Shown here: positions 16,610 through 24,507 of the stretch, piece by piece | How the letters are laid out: each line of letters opens with the position of its first letter | Position numbering within the stretch: the first letter of the stretch is position 1 | Source: Variovorax sp. dw_308 | GTDB taxonomy: Bacteria; Pseudomonadota; Gammaproteobacteria; Burkholderiales; Burkholderiaceae_C | Assembly (NCBI RefSeq): GCF_019207085.1 | Contig: NZ_JAATOM010000016.1 | Coordinates: 62,001 to 126,000, forward strand | Length of the DNA: 64,000 nucleotides | Reading direction: 5' to 3' | The notes under the pieces: generated by a model | What the model saw: only the letters and a program-made list of their open reading frames with translations | The model's database searches: none | What the model was told of the DNA's origin: nothing | Position numbers and translations under genes: made by a program

Positions 16610-17396
16610 ATGCAAGCCAACCAGCCACTCGCCTTCGTCAGCTACAGACGCACCGACAGTTCGGCTGCATCGAGGTGGCTCGCGAACACACTCGCGCGAA
16701 CCTTTGGCGCCCAAAGCGTCTTCATCGACACGGAGTCCATCCGAATGTCCGACGACTGGGCTGACGAAATCGACCGGGCTCTCAAGGCCGCAACGCTGTT
16801 GATTCCGGTCATCGGCCCCCGATGGCTTTCCGCACAAGACAAGGATTTCCGCCGACGAATAGACAACCCGCATGACTGGGTGTTCCAGGAGATTCGCCAC
16901 GCACTGGCGTCAGAGGTGCGGATCTTGCCGGTGCTGCTTTCTCGCACATCCAGGCCCGAGCGCGGAGCACTCCCGAAGGGGATACGAGATCTTTCTCGCT
17001 CCCAAGAATGCGAGCTGCGCGACGAGCACTGGGAGAAGGACCTCTCGGACTTGCTTGCGCAGATGGGTAAGTTGGGACGACGCACTGCAAGGCCTCCCAG
17101 GCTGGGATTCCCGCGTCTCCGATCTCGCTGGTGGCGCGGGACGTCAGCGCACCGAGATCTGCAAGTCGTACGAGTTCGCCTCATTCGAAGATGCAGTGGC
17201 GTTTATGGGGGCGGCCGTTCCGAAGATCGCCGAGCTTCAGCACCATCCTCGATGGCCAAACATCTGGCGAACCGTGTCCGTCTGGCTCAGCACCTGGGAC
17301 GTCGGACACAAGCCATCCGCGCTGGACCTGGAAGTCGCTGCACACCTCGACTTGCTACGGGCCACGTATCCGGCTTCGAGGCTCAAAAGGTCTTGA
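16610..17396 (+). pseudogene. Second TIR-domain gene, apparently fused to a pterin-dehydratase-like domain through a frameshift
   Basis: The first 155 codons encode a complete TIR domain: 'LAFVSYRRTDSSAASRWLANTL', 'SVFIDTESIRMSDDWADEIDRAL', 'LLIPVIGPRW', 'DWVFQEIRHAL' with catalytic-type Glu94, and 'RILPVLLS'. After 'LSDLLAQMGKLG' (about 17074) this frame becomes low-quality Arg/Pro-rich sequence that stays open to 17959, inside the convergent CoA-transferase gene. The +1 frame instead continues with a clean pterin-4a-carbinolamine-dehydratase-like domain ending at 17396. The simplest reading is one TIR-dehydratase gene with a one-base indel near 17063-17075, or a programmed +1 shift. AAGGAGAG precedes the ATG at 16610. 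Confidence 0.7.
17055..17396 (+). CDS. Pterin-4a-carbinolamine dehydratase-like protein or domain
   Basis: In the frame +1 to the TIR gene, 113 codons encode a PCD/DCoH-like domain: 'ALQGLPGW' at the start, then 'KSYEFASFEDAVAFMG', the signature 'ELQHHPRWPNIWRTVS', 'LSTWDVG' and 'SALDLEVAAHLD'. The HHP motif is intact; the Glu is shifted by one residue from the usual position and the second catalytic His is Trp, a replacement the family pattern tolerates. If separately translated, a TTG at 17055 is the only visible start, 15 bases after GGAGAAGGA, overlapping the TIR frame. Authentic PCDs recycle 4a-hydroxytetrahydrobiopterin and can dimerise; here the domain may be a partner or sensor of the TIR protein. 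It converges on the CoA-transferase gene 46 bp away. Confidence 0.65.
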   Translation: MRRWVSWDDALQGLPGWDSRVSDLAGGAGRQRTEICKSYEFASFEDAVAFMGAAVPKIAELQHHPRWPNIWRTVSVWLSTWDVGHKPSALDLEVAAHLDLLRATYPASRLKRS

Positions 17397-17442
17397 AGGA
17401 TCGCGGAGCAGGCCCCATGACCGATACGCTCGCCACGTTTCG

Positions 17443-18981
17443 TCAGGCTTCCATCATTGTTGACGCCCCTTCCGTGCATGGCGAAAGGGCGATGCCCACC
17501 TCCACCTCGAACGGCATTCGGTCCAGCACATCCGCCTGCACGTCCACGCCAGGCGGCACTTCGATCAGCCGCAGCCCATGCGGCGTGAGCTGGAACACGG
17601 CCCGCTCCGTCACGTACAACACTTCCTGCCCCTCGGCCCGCGCACGTGCGCCGCTGAAGGTGATGTGCCGCACCTTCTTCACCAGCTTCGACACGTCGCC
17701 ATGCCGGCGGATGTACACCTCCTCGCCCTCGTGCTCCACCACCAGCCCCTTCGCCTCGAAGGTGCCGCAGAACACCACCTTCTTCGCGCGCTGCGTGATG
17801 TCGACGAAGCCGCCCGGGCCGACGATGTTGTCGCCCAGCCATGACACGTTGACGTTGCCCTCCGCATCGAGTTCGCCCATGCCGAGGAAGGCGATGTCGA
17901 CGCCACCGCCGCTGAAGAAGTCGAACTGCTCGGTCGACTTGACGATGGCGCTCGGATAGCGGGTCGCGCCGAACAGGTGGCCGCCGAGCAGTTCGCCGTT
18001 GTGCGGGCCTTGCTCGATGGTGGTCCATCCGATCTCCCTGCCCTCGGCTTGCGCCACCGCCGGCACACCGTCTGGCAGCCCGAAGCCGAAGTTGACGCAG
18101 GCGTCGGCGCGCAGTTCCTTCGTGGCACGCCGAGCGATGAGGTAGCGCACGCCCTTCGGCAAGGGCATGGCGGCGCAGGTGGCAGGTGCACGTTGCAGGC
18201 CGCTCATGCTGAGGTCGTAGTCGGCCCCCGTGGTCTGGGTCTGCGCGGCGAACTGGCAGACCATGTCGACCAGCACGCCGGGCACGCTGACGTCGCGCGC
18301 TGGCGAGATGGATTCGTCGAGCACGTCGCGCACCTGCGCCAGCACCTTGCCGCCGCAGTTGTGCGCCGCCATCGCTGCGGCGAAGACGTCCATCTCCGAC
18401 GGCTCCTCTCGCGACGTGAGGTTGCCTTGCGGGTCGCAAGCCGTGCCGCGGATCAGCGCGAAGTCGACCTGGATCGGCTTGTACCAGAGCAGTTCCTTGC
18501 CGCCGAGCTGGATCAGCTCGACCAGGTCGTCGGTCGCCTTCTCGTTGCAGCGCCCGCCGCCGTGACGGGGGTCCGCGAAGGTATGAAGGCCGATGTGCGT
18601 GACCAACCCGTGGCGCCCCGCGCCCGTCTCGCGCAACAGCGTCTGGATCGGTCCGGCCGGCAGCGTGTAGGCCTCGATCTCGTTGTTGCGGGCCAGGTCC
18701 TGCATGGCGGGCGACCAGGTCCAGTGGCCGCCGATCACGCGCTTGACCATGCCCTTGTGGGCGAAACGGGTGATACCCGTTTGCACGCCGTCGCCAATGC
18801 CCAGGCCATGGATCAGCGTGAGGTTGCACGGATGCCCCGTGGCAAGAAAGCGCTTCTCGATCGCCTGCGCGATGTGATCCGCCTCCTGCAAGCCACCGCC
18901 GGAGCCGCTGAGCACCACGGTCGCGCCGTCGAAAACTTCGCTCACCATCTGGTCCGCGCCAACGATTCGTACTTTTTTCAT
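17443..18981 (-). CDS. Acyl-CoA:acetate/3-ketoacid CoA-transferase (YdiF/Pct-like, fused alpha-beta)
   Basis: A 512-residue single-chain CoA-transferase holding both family-I halves. The alpha half begins 'KVRIVGADQMVSEVFDGATVVLSGSGGGL' and includes 'GLGIGDGVQTGITRFAHKGMVKRVIGGHW'. The beta half has the 'IGWTTIEQGPHNGELLGGH' region, with the expected active-site Glu in TIEQG, and 'FSGGGVDIAFLGMGELDAEGNVNVSWLGD'. It moves CoA from acetyl- or another acyl-CoA to a carboxylic acid. It is divergent from an acyl-CoA dehydrogenase operon, sharing a 108-bp region with a TetR-type operator, so it probably activates the acid handled there. Start at 18981 (MKKVRIV). Confidence 0.87.
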   Translation of the reverse strand: MKKVRIVGADQMVSEVFDGATVVLSGSGGGLQEADHIAQAIEKRFLATGHPCNLTLIHGLGIGDGVQTGITRFAHKGMVKRVIGGHWTWSPAMQDLARNNEIEAYTLPAGPIQTLLRETGAGRHGLVTHIGLHTFADPRHGGGRCNEKATDDLVELIQLGGKELLWYKPIQVDFALIRGTACDPQGNLTSREEPSEMDVFAAAMAAHNCGGKVLAQVRDVLDESISPARDVSVPGVLVDMVCQFAAQTQTTGADYDLSMSGLQRAPATCAAMPLPKGVRYLIARRATKELRADACVNFGFGLPDGVPAVAQAEGREIGWTTIEQGPHNGELLGGHLFGATRYPSAIVKSTEQFDFFSGGGVDIAFLGMGELDAEGNVNVSWLGDNIVGPGGFVDITQRAKKVVFCGTFEAKGLVVEHEGEEVYIRRHGDVSKLVKKVRHITFSGARARAEGQEVLYVTERAVFQLTPHGLRLIEVPPGVDVQADVLDRMPFEVEVGIALSPCTEGASTMMEA

Positions 18982-19035
18982 TGCACTTCCTTGTGATTGC
19001 GCTTGACCGACGGGCCAAACGTCTGCCATGATTGT

Positions 19036-19051
19036 AATAACTAACCAGTTA
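19036..19051. promoter_or_regulatory. Inverted-repeat operator shared with the ABC transporter operon (site 1)
   Basis: AATAACTAACCAGTTA contains the perfect inverted repeat TAACT-N4-AGTTA (19038-19051). It sits in the 108-bp divergent promoter between the CoA-transferase and acyl-CoA dehydrogenase genes. The same pattern, AATAACYA-N4-GTTA, recurs twice upstream of the RbsB-type gene (29812 and 29869). This implies common control, most simply by the TetR regulator encoded at 34648. Confidence 0.6.
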
Positions 19052-19057
19052 CATACA

Positions 19058-19073
19058 TCAGGGTTGACCCTGA
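19058..19073. promoter_or_regulatory. Second inverted repeat, TCAGGGT-TG-ACCCTGA
   Basis: A perfect seven-base inverted repeat with a two-base spacer lies 16 bp before the acyl-CoA dehydrogenase start. It could be an operator for another regulator or a leader hairpin. It is not found upstream of the ABC operon. Confidence 0.4.
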
Positions 19074-19089
19074 ATCACAGGAGACAAGC

Positions 19090-20223
19090 ATGAAATTGAC
19101 GATGGAACACACACAAGTCGCCGACATGGCAAGGCGCTTCGCCAACGAGGTCATTCGCCCGCAAGCGGAGCGGCTGGACCGGGAGGAAGCCTTCGCCGGC
19201 GACATCTACACCGCGATGGGCGAGAGCGGCCTGTTCGGCATCACGGTGCCCGACACCTACGGCGGCGCCGGCCTGGATTGCCTGGCCTACAGCATCGTGA
19301 TGGAGGAACTGAGCCGCGGCTACGGCTCCATCGCCGACCAGTGCGGCTTGGTGGAACTGCTGACCACCCTGCTCTGCACGCACGGCACCGACGCGCAGAA
19401 GGCGCAGTGGATCGAACCACTGATCCGCGCGCAGAAGCGTGGCGCCTACTGCATCACCGAGGCGGGCGCGGGCTCCGATGTGTCGGGCGTGAAGACCACC
19501 GCGGTGCGCCAGGGCGACGGCTGGGTGCTCAACGGCGCCAAGCTGTGGATCCACAACGCGCCGGTGGCCGACGTGGCCTTCGTGTTGGCCCGCACCGACC
19601 CGGCCGCCGGCAAGCGCGGCATGAGCATCTTCATCGTCGACTGCCATTCGGCCGGCGTCTCGCGCGGGCCCAAGGAACACAAGCTGGGGCAGCGCTCGTC
19701 GCAAGTCGGCGAGCTTGCCTTCAACGATGTCGTGCTGCCGGCGGACGCCATGCTGGGCACTGAAGGCCGCGGCTTCCACATGATGATGAGCGTGCTGGAG
19801 AAGGGTCGCATCGGCATCGCCTCGCTGGCCGTGGGCATCCTGCAGGCGGGGCTCGACGCATCGGTCGAACAGGCCAGGATGCGCAGGCAGTTCGGCGCGC
19901 CGATCTCCGAGTTCCAGGGCATCCAGTTCATGCTGGCCGACATGGCCAAGGACACCGAGGCGGCGCGCCTGCTGGTGCGCTCGGCCGCTTCGAAGATCGA
20001 TGCCGGCGAGGACGCCACCGCCGCATCGTCGATGGCCAAGTGCTTCGCCGGCGATGCGGCCGTGACGCACAGCTCCAATGCGATCCAGATCTTCGGCGGC
20101 AGCGGCTACATCCGCGGCTACGAAGTGGAGCGCCTGTACCGCGACGCCAAGATCACGCAGATCTACGAGGGCACCAACCAGATCCAGCGCGTGATCATCG
20201 CGCGCAACCTGCTCAAGGCCTGA
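19090..20223 (+). CDS. Acyl-CoA dehydrogenase
   Basis: A 377-residue FAD enzyme with the three-domain acyl-CoA dehydrogenase layout. The middle domain has 'YCITEAGAGSDVSGVKTT' and 'LNGAKLWIHNA'; the C-terminal domain has 'RRQFGAPISEFQGIQFMLADMA' and the signature 'GYEVERLYRDAKITQIYEGTNQIQRVIIARNLL'. The catalytic Glu is expected in 'YEGTNQIQ', as in short/medium-chain enzymes. It introduces a 2,3 double bond into an acyl-CoA. It is the first gene of a five- to six-gene rightward operon with an SDR, a DUF993 protein, an enoyl-CoA hydratase and two oxidoreductases. Confidence 0.9.
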   Translation: MKLTMEHTQVADMARRFANEVIRPQAERLDREEAFAGDIYTAMGESGLFGITVPDTYGGAGLDCLAYSIVMEELSRGYGSIADQCGLVELLTTLLCTHGTDAQKAQWIEPLIRAQKRGAYCITEAGAGSDVSGVKTTAVRQGDGWVLNGAKLWIHNAPVADVAFVLARTDPAAGKRGMSIFIVDCHSAGVSRGPKEHKLGQRSSQVGELAFNDVVLPADAMLGTEGRGFHMMMSVLEKGRIGIASLAVGILQAGLDASVEQARMRRQFGAPISEFQGIQFMLADMAKDTEAARLLVRSAASKIDAGEDATAASSMAKCFAGDAAVTHSSNAIQIFGGSGYIRGYEVERLYRDAKITQIYEGTNQIQRVIIARNLLKA

Positions 20224-20227
20224 CATC

Positions 20228-20995
20228 ATGAAGAAAACAGCCATCGTGAGCGGCGCATCGCGCGGCATCGGACGCGCCACCGCACTCGCCCTCGCCGCCG
20301 AAGGTTTCGACATCGCGGCGCTGGCCTGGAAGGACGGCGAGAAGCTCGAGCAGCTCAAGGCCGACATCCTCGCCACCGGCCGCCATTGCCAGGTCTACGA
20401 GATCGACATCGCCGACCGCGCCAGCCACCAGCCTTTCGTCGATGCGGTGGTCGCCGAATTCGGCGAGATCCATTGCATGGTCAACAACGCGGGCGTGTCC
20501 GTCATGCAGCGCGGCGACCTCCTCGACGTGAGCGAAGAAAGCTACGACCGCTGCTTCGACACCAACACGCGCGGCACCTTCTTCCTGTCGCAGGCCGTGG
20601 CCCGGCACATGGTCGCGCAGCAACGCAAGGACGACATCTACCGCAGCATGGTGTTCGTCACCTCGTCGAACGCGGCCGCCGCGACGGTGGAGCGCGGCGA
20701 GTACTGCATGTCGAAGATCGCGCTGCACATGGCCTCGCGGCTGTTCGCGATGCGCCTGGCGCCGCTGGGCATCGGCGTGTTCGAAGTTCAGCCTGGCCTG
20801 ATCCTCACCGAGATGACCGCGCCGTCGAAGCCGAAGTACGACGCCCTCATCGCCAACGGCATGACCATCGAGCCGCGCTGGGGCATGCCGGAAGACGTGG
20901 CCCGCGTGATCCGCACGATGGCCGCCGGGCTGCTCCCCTACACGGTCGCGCAAGAGGTGCGCGTGGACGGCGGCCTGCTCATCCAGCGCTTCTGA
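20228..20995 (+). CDS. Short-chain dehydrogenase/reductase (3-ketoacyl-ACP reductase FabG-like)
   Basis: A 255-residue classical SDR. The NAD(P)-binding glycine motif is 'VSGASRGIGRATALALA', followed by 'NNAGVS' and the active-site 'YCMSK' (Tyr-x3-Lys) with a preceding Ser in 'VTSSNAAAAT'. The C-terminal 'EVRVDGGLLIQRF' is typical of FabG-like proteins that oxidise or reduce a hydroxyl on a small substrate. It starts 4 bp after the acyl-CoA dehydrogenase stop, so the two are co-translated. In the pathway it could oxidise the 3-hydroxyacyl-CoA made by the enoyl-CoA hydratase, or a sugar-like hydroxyl. Confidence 0.85.
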   Translation: MKKTAIVSGASRGIGRATALALAAEGFDIAALAWKDGEKLEQLKADILATGRHCQVYEIDIADRASHQPFVDAVVAEFGEIHCMVNNAGVSVMQRGDLLDVSEESYDRCFDTNTRGTFFLSQAVARHMVAQQRKDDIYRSMVFVTSSNAAAATVERGEYCMSKIALHMASRLFAMRLAPLGIGVFEVQPGLILTEMTAPSKPKYDALIANGMTIEPRWGMPEDVARVIRTMAAGLLPYTVAQEVRVDGGLLIQRF

Positions 20996-21029
20996 ATCCG
21001 ATAAGACACATTCAAGGAGACACGACAAC

Positions 21030-22193
21030 ATGGCCGAACTCAAGCTCCCCGGCACCGATGGCCGCCTCACGCCCTACCGCCTGCAAGGCACGCCCCGGAC
21101 CGCGCAAGCGCCGGCCTGCGCCTTCAACCGCGTGGTGTTTTCCGCGGCCCATGTGGTGGCTGACCCGTTCGCCGACGTGGCGCCGTCGAACGGCGGCAAG
21201 ATCGATTGGGAGGCCACGCTGCAGTACCGCCGCTACCTGGCCGAACTGGGCCTCGGCATTGCCGAAGCGATGGACACCGCGCAGCGCGGCATGGGCCTCT
21301 CATGGGCCGACTCGCTCACGCTGATCCGCGAGACGCAGAAGGCCCTGAGCGGCACCGGCGTACCGGTCTACAACGGCTGCGGCACCGACCACCTCGACCC
21401 GGCCACCGTGCGCACGCTCGACGACGTGACAGCGGCCTACCTGGAGCAGGTCGATGCGATACAGCAATCCGGCGGCCGGCTGATCCTCATGGCGAGCCGT
21501 GCGCTGGCCCGCGTCGCGAAGACGCCCGACGACTACCTCAAGGTGTACCGCACCGTGCTGGCGCGTGCCGAGCATCCGGTGGTGCTGCACTGGCTCGGCA
21601 GCATGTTCGACCCCTCGCTCGCTGGCTACTGGGGCACCGACGACCTCACCGCCGCGCGCGATGTCGCGCTGCAGGTGATCGCCGAATCGACCGCCAAGGT
21701 GGACGGCATCAAGATCTCCCTGCTCGACAAGCAGCGCGAAATCGACATGCGCCGCATGCTGCCCGCCAGCGTGAAGATGTACACCGGCGACGACTTCAAC
21801 TACCCCGAACTCATCGCCGGCGACGAGGCGGGCTATTCGCATGCGCTGCTCGGCATCTTCGACGCGATCGCGCCGGCCGCATCGCATGCGCTCGTCGCGC
21901 TCGCGCAGGGCGACAAGCAACGCTTCCTCGACACCCTCGAACCGACGGTGCCACTGTCGCGCCGCATCTTCGGCGCGCCGACGCAGTTCTACAAGACCGG
22001 CGTCGTCTTCCTCGCGTACCTGAACGGCCACCAGTCGCACTTCGTGATGCTGGCCGGCCACCAGGCGATGCGCCCGCTGCCCTACTTCGTCGACATCTTC
22101 CGCATGGCCGACCAGGCCGGCCTTCTGCGCGACCCCGACCTCGCCGCGTCGCGGATGCGGCAGTTCCTCGCGTTCTACGGCGTTCAGGGCTGA
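21030..22193 (+). CDS. DUF993 family protein (dihydrodipicolinate synthase-like TIM barrel)
   Basis: A protein of 387 residues related to the DapA/N-acetylneuraminate lyase aldolases, but longer. 'EATLQYRRYLAELGLGIAEAMDTAQRGMGLSW' corresponds to the early barrel strands, 'HPVVLHWLGSMFDPSLAGYWG' to the middle, and 'KVDGIKISLLDKQREIDMRRMLP' contains the Lys expected to form the Schiff base. The role of DUF993 is unproven; the fold suggests aldol cleavage or condensation with pyruvate-like substrates. It lies inside the catabolic operon between an SDR and an enoyl-CoA hydratase, so it likely cleaves a pathway intermediate. Confidence 0.78.
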   Translation: MAELKLPGTDGRLTPYRLQGTPRTAQAPACAFNRVVFSAAHVVADPFADVAPSNGGKIDWEATLQYRRYLAELGLGIAEAMDTAQRGMGLSWADSLTLIRETQKALSGTGVPVYNGCGTDHLDPATVRTLDDVTAAYLEQVDAIQQSGGRLILMASRALARVAKTPDDYLKVYRTVLARAEHPVVLHWLGSMFDPSLAGYWGTDDLTAARDVALQVIAESTAKVDGIKISLLDKQREIDMRRMLPASVKMYTGDDFNYPELIAGDEAGYSHALLGIFDAIAPAASHALVALAQGDKQRFLDTLEPTVPLSRRIFGAPTQFYKTGVVFLAYLNGHQSHFVMLAGHQAMRPLPYFVDIFRMADQAGLLRDPDLAASRMRQFLAFYGVQG

Positions 22194-22206
22194 AGGAGCC
22201 AATGCC

Positions 22207-22962
22207 ATGGGAGAAATCCTTTCGTCGCGCGAAGGCGCGGTGCTGACGCTGCGGCTGTCGAACCCCGGCAAGGCCAATGCGCTGGACCTGAACATGCTGG
22301 GCCAACTCGACCGCCACATCGACCAGGTCGAGCAGGACGCCGGCGTGCGCGTCGTGGTGCTGCGCGGCACGGCCGGCGGCACCTTCTCGTCCGGTGCCGA
22401 CATCGCGCAGTGGGCACCGATGACGCCGGCCCAATTCGCCGACGAATGGATCGCCCATGGCAACCGCGTCTTCCGACGCCTCGAACGCCTGCGCTGCCCC
22501 ACGGTCTCGGCCATCGAAGGCATCTGCTTCGGCGGCGGACTGGAACTGGCGCTGGCCACCGACCTGCGCGTGGCCTCGGCCGCCGCCCGCCTGCGCTTTC
22601 CCGAGGTGGGCATCGGCGCGATGCCGGGCTGGGAAGGCGGCGAACGTCTCGCACGCATCGTCGGCCGCGGCCGGGCGCTCGAAGCGGTGCTGACCTGCCG
22701 CGAACTCGATGCAGCCACCGCACAGCAGTGGGGCGCACTGAATGCGGTGTGGCCCGCAACCGCTTTCGAAGCGGGGCTTGCCGGCTTCGTCGACACGCTG
22801 GCCCGCGTGTCGCCCACGGCGGCACGCTGGTCCAAGGCAGCGATCGTGGGCGAGAACGCACCGGCTGCGTTCTACGCCGAGGCGGCACGCGCCGTGAAGG
22901 CCAGTGCCGACGCCGCCATCGGCATCGCGGCATTCAAGGCGAAGACCACCGCCATCTTTTGA
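22207..22962 (+). CDS. Enoyl-CoA hydratase/isomerase
   Basis: A 251-residue crotonase-family protein. The oxyanion-hole regions are 'GTAGGTFSSGADIAQW' and 'EGICFGGGLELALATDLRVAS', and 'RFPEVGIGAMPGWEGGERLARIVG' carries the catalytic Glu area. It probably hydrates the 2-enoyl-CoA from the acyl-CoA dehydrogenase two genes upstream. The gene begins 13 bp after the DUF993 gene and ends 21 bp before an aldehyde dehydrogenase. Confidence 0.87.
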   Translation: MGEILSSREGAVLTLRLSNPGKANALDLNMLGQLDRHIDQVEQDAGVRVVVLRGTAGGTFSSGADIAQWAPMTPAQFADEWIAHGNRVFRRLERLRCPTVSAIEGICFGGGLELALATDLRVASAAARLRFPEVGIGAMPGWEGGERLARIVGRGRALEAVLTCRELDAATAQQWGALNAVWPATAFEAGLAGFVDTLARVSPTAARWSKAAIVGENAPAAFYAEAARAVKASADAAIGIAAFKAKTTAIF

Positions 22963-22983
22963 ACAACAGGAGGAGACAGACTC

Positions 22984-24507
22984 ATGCACCACGACAACAT
23001 GCACCACCACCGCCCCACGCTGCCAGCCACGCCAAGGCGCTTCAGGATGTTCATCGACGGCCACTGGACCGATGGCCATGGCGACCAACTCATGACGCGC
23101 AACAGCCCCGGCCATGGCACCCCAGTCGCGCAATGGCCCGCCGGCACCGCGCAGGACGCGAAGGACGCCATCCGCGCCGCCCGCACCGCCTTCGACACCG
23201 GCCCGTGGCCGCGCATGCCTGCGGCGGAACGCGCCAAGGTGCTGTTCAAGGTCGCGGACCTGATCGAGCAGAACGTCGACGAACTGGGCCTCATCGAATG
23301 CCTGGAAACCGGCAAGCCCATCACGCAGGCCAAGGGCGAGATCCGTGGCGCGGCGGATGTGTGGCGCTTCGCGGCCGGCGCCTCGCGCAGCATGGCGGGC
23401 GAGACGCTCAACAACCTCGGCGACCGGCTGCTGGCACTGGTGCTGCGGCAGCCGCTGGGCGTGATCGGCGTCATCACGCCGTGGAACTTTCCGTTCTTCA
23501 TCCTCGCCGAGCGCCTGCCCTTCCTGCTGGCCGCCGGATGCACGGCCGTCGTCAAGCCTTCGGAAGCCACCAGCGGCACGACGCTTCGCCTCGGTGAACT
23601 GCTGCAGCAGGCAGGCTTGCCCGATGGCGTGGTCAACCTGGTGAGCGGGCACGGCGCGGACGTGGGCCAGGTCATCCTCGACAGCGACCGGGTCGACATG
23701 GTGTCGGTCACCGGCTCGACCGCTACGGGCCGCAAGGCCATCCAGGCATCGGTCGGCAACATCAAGAAGCTCGGGCTGGAACTGGGCGGCAAGAACCCGC
23801 ACATCGTGTTCGCGGACGCCAACCTCGACGATGCGGCCGATGGCGTGGCTTTTGCGATGTCCTTCAACGCCGGCCAGTGCTGCGTCGGTGCGAGCCGGCT
23901 GGTGGCGCATCGCTCGATCGCCGCGGCGTTCACCCAGAAGCTCGCGGCCAAGTTGAGCCGCATCGTGGTCGGCGATCCGCTCGACCCGGCCACGCAGGTC
24001 GGCGCGCTGTTCGACGAGGCCCACATGCGCAAGGTGCTGTCATACGTCGAAGGCGGCGTTGCGCTCGGCGCGACCGTGGTGCACGGCGGCGGGCGTACCG
24101 GCTGCGACAAGGGCTGGTTCGTGCAGCCCACGCTGCTCACCAACGTCACGCCGGAGATGCCGCTGCTGCGCGACGAGATTTTCGGCCCGGTGTTGGCCGT
24201 GATCCCCTTCGACAGCTACGAAGACGCGATCCGCATCGCGAACGACACCGAGTTCGGCCTGTCGGCCTCGATCTGGACGCAGGATGTCACCCTGGCCCTG
24301 CGCACGATGCGCGAAGTGCAGGCGGGCCGTGTGTGGATCAACACCACGTTGGACAATGGCCCCGAAGCGCCGATGGGCGGCATGAAGCAATCTGGCCTGG
24401 GCCGGGATGCAGGACTGGCCGGCATCGAGGAATACACCGAGGTCAAGACGGCGCACATCAACCTGCAGCCGCGCACTCACTGGATTGGAGCGGGCGATGG
24501 ACTATGA
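22984..24507 (+). CDS. Aldehyde dehydrogenase, NAD(P)-dependent
   Basis: A 507-residue ALDH-superfamily protein. Conserved elements appear in order: 'GVITPWNFPFFILAERLPF', the cofactor loop 'VTGSTATGRKAI', general-base Glu in 'GLELGGKNPHIVF', and nucleophilic Cys in 'FNAGQCCVGASR'. 'DEIFGPVLAVIPFDSYEDAI' closes the C-terminal part. It oxidises an aldehyde to the acid, plausibly the product of the GMC oxidase gene that follows. Its last 11 bases overlap that gene. The N-terminus is His-rich (MHHDNMHHHRP), which is unusual for an ALDH. Confidence 0.88.
   Translation: MHHDNMHHHRPTLPATPRRFRMFIDGHWTDGHGDQLMTRNSPGHGTPVAQWPAGTAQDAKDAIRAARTAFDTGPWPRMPAAERAKVLFKVADLIEQNVDELGLIECLETGKPITQAKGEIRGAADVWRFAAGASRSMAGETLNNLGDRLLALVLRQPLGVIGVITPWNFPFFILAERLPFLLAAGCTAVVKPSEATSGTTLRLGELLQQAGLPDGVVNLVSGHGADVGQVILDSDRVDMVSVTGSTATGRKAIQASVGNIKKLGLELGGKNPHIVFADANLDDAADGVAFAMSFNAGQCCVGASRLVAHRSIAAAFTQKLAAKLSRIVVGDPLDPATQVGALFDEAHMRKVLSYVEGGVALGATVVHGGGRTGCDKGWFVQPTLLTNVTPEMPLLRDEIFGPVLAVIPFDSYEDAIRIANDTEFGLSASIWTQDVTLALRTMREVQAGRVWINTTLDNGPEAPMGGMKQSGLGRDAGLAGIEEYTEVKTAHINLQPRTHWIGAGDGL

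Noticed and set aside
17100..17959. Extension of the second TIR frame to 449 codons
   Set aside because: After the TIR domain it is Arg/Pro-rich, unlike any protein, and antisense to the CoA-transferase gene.
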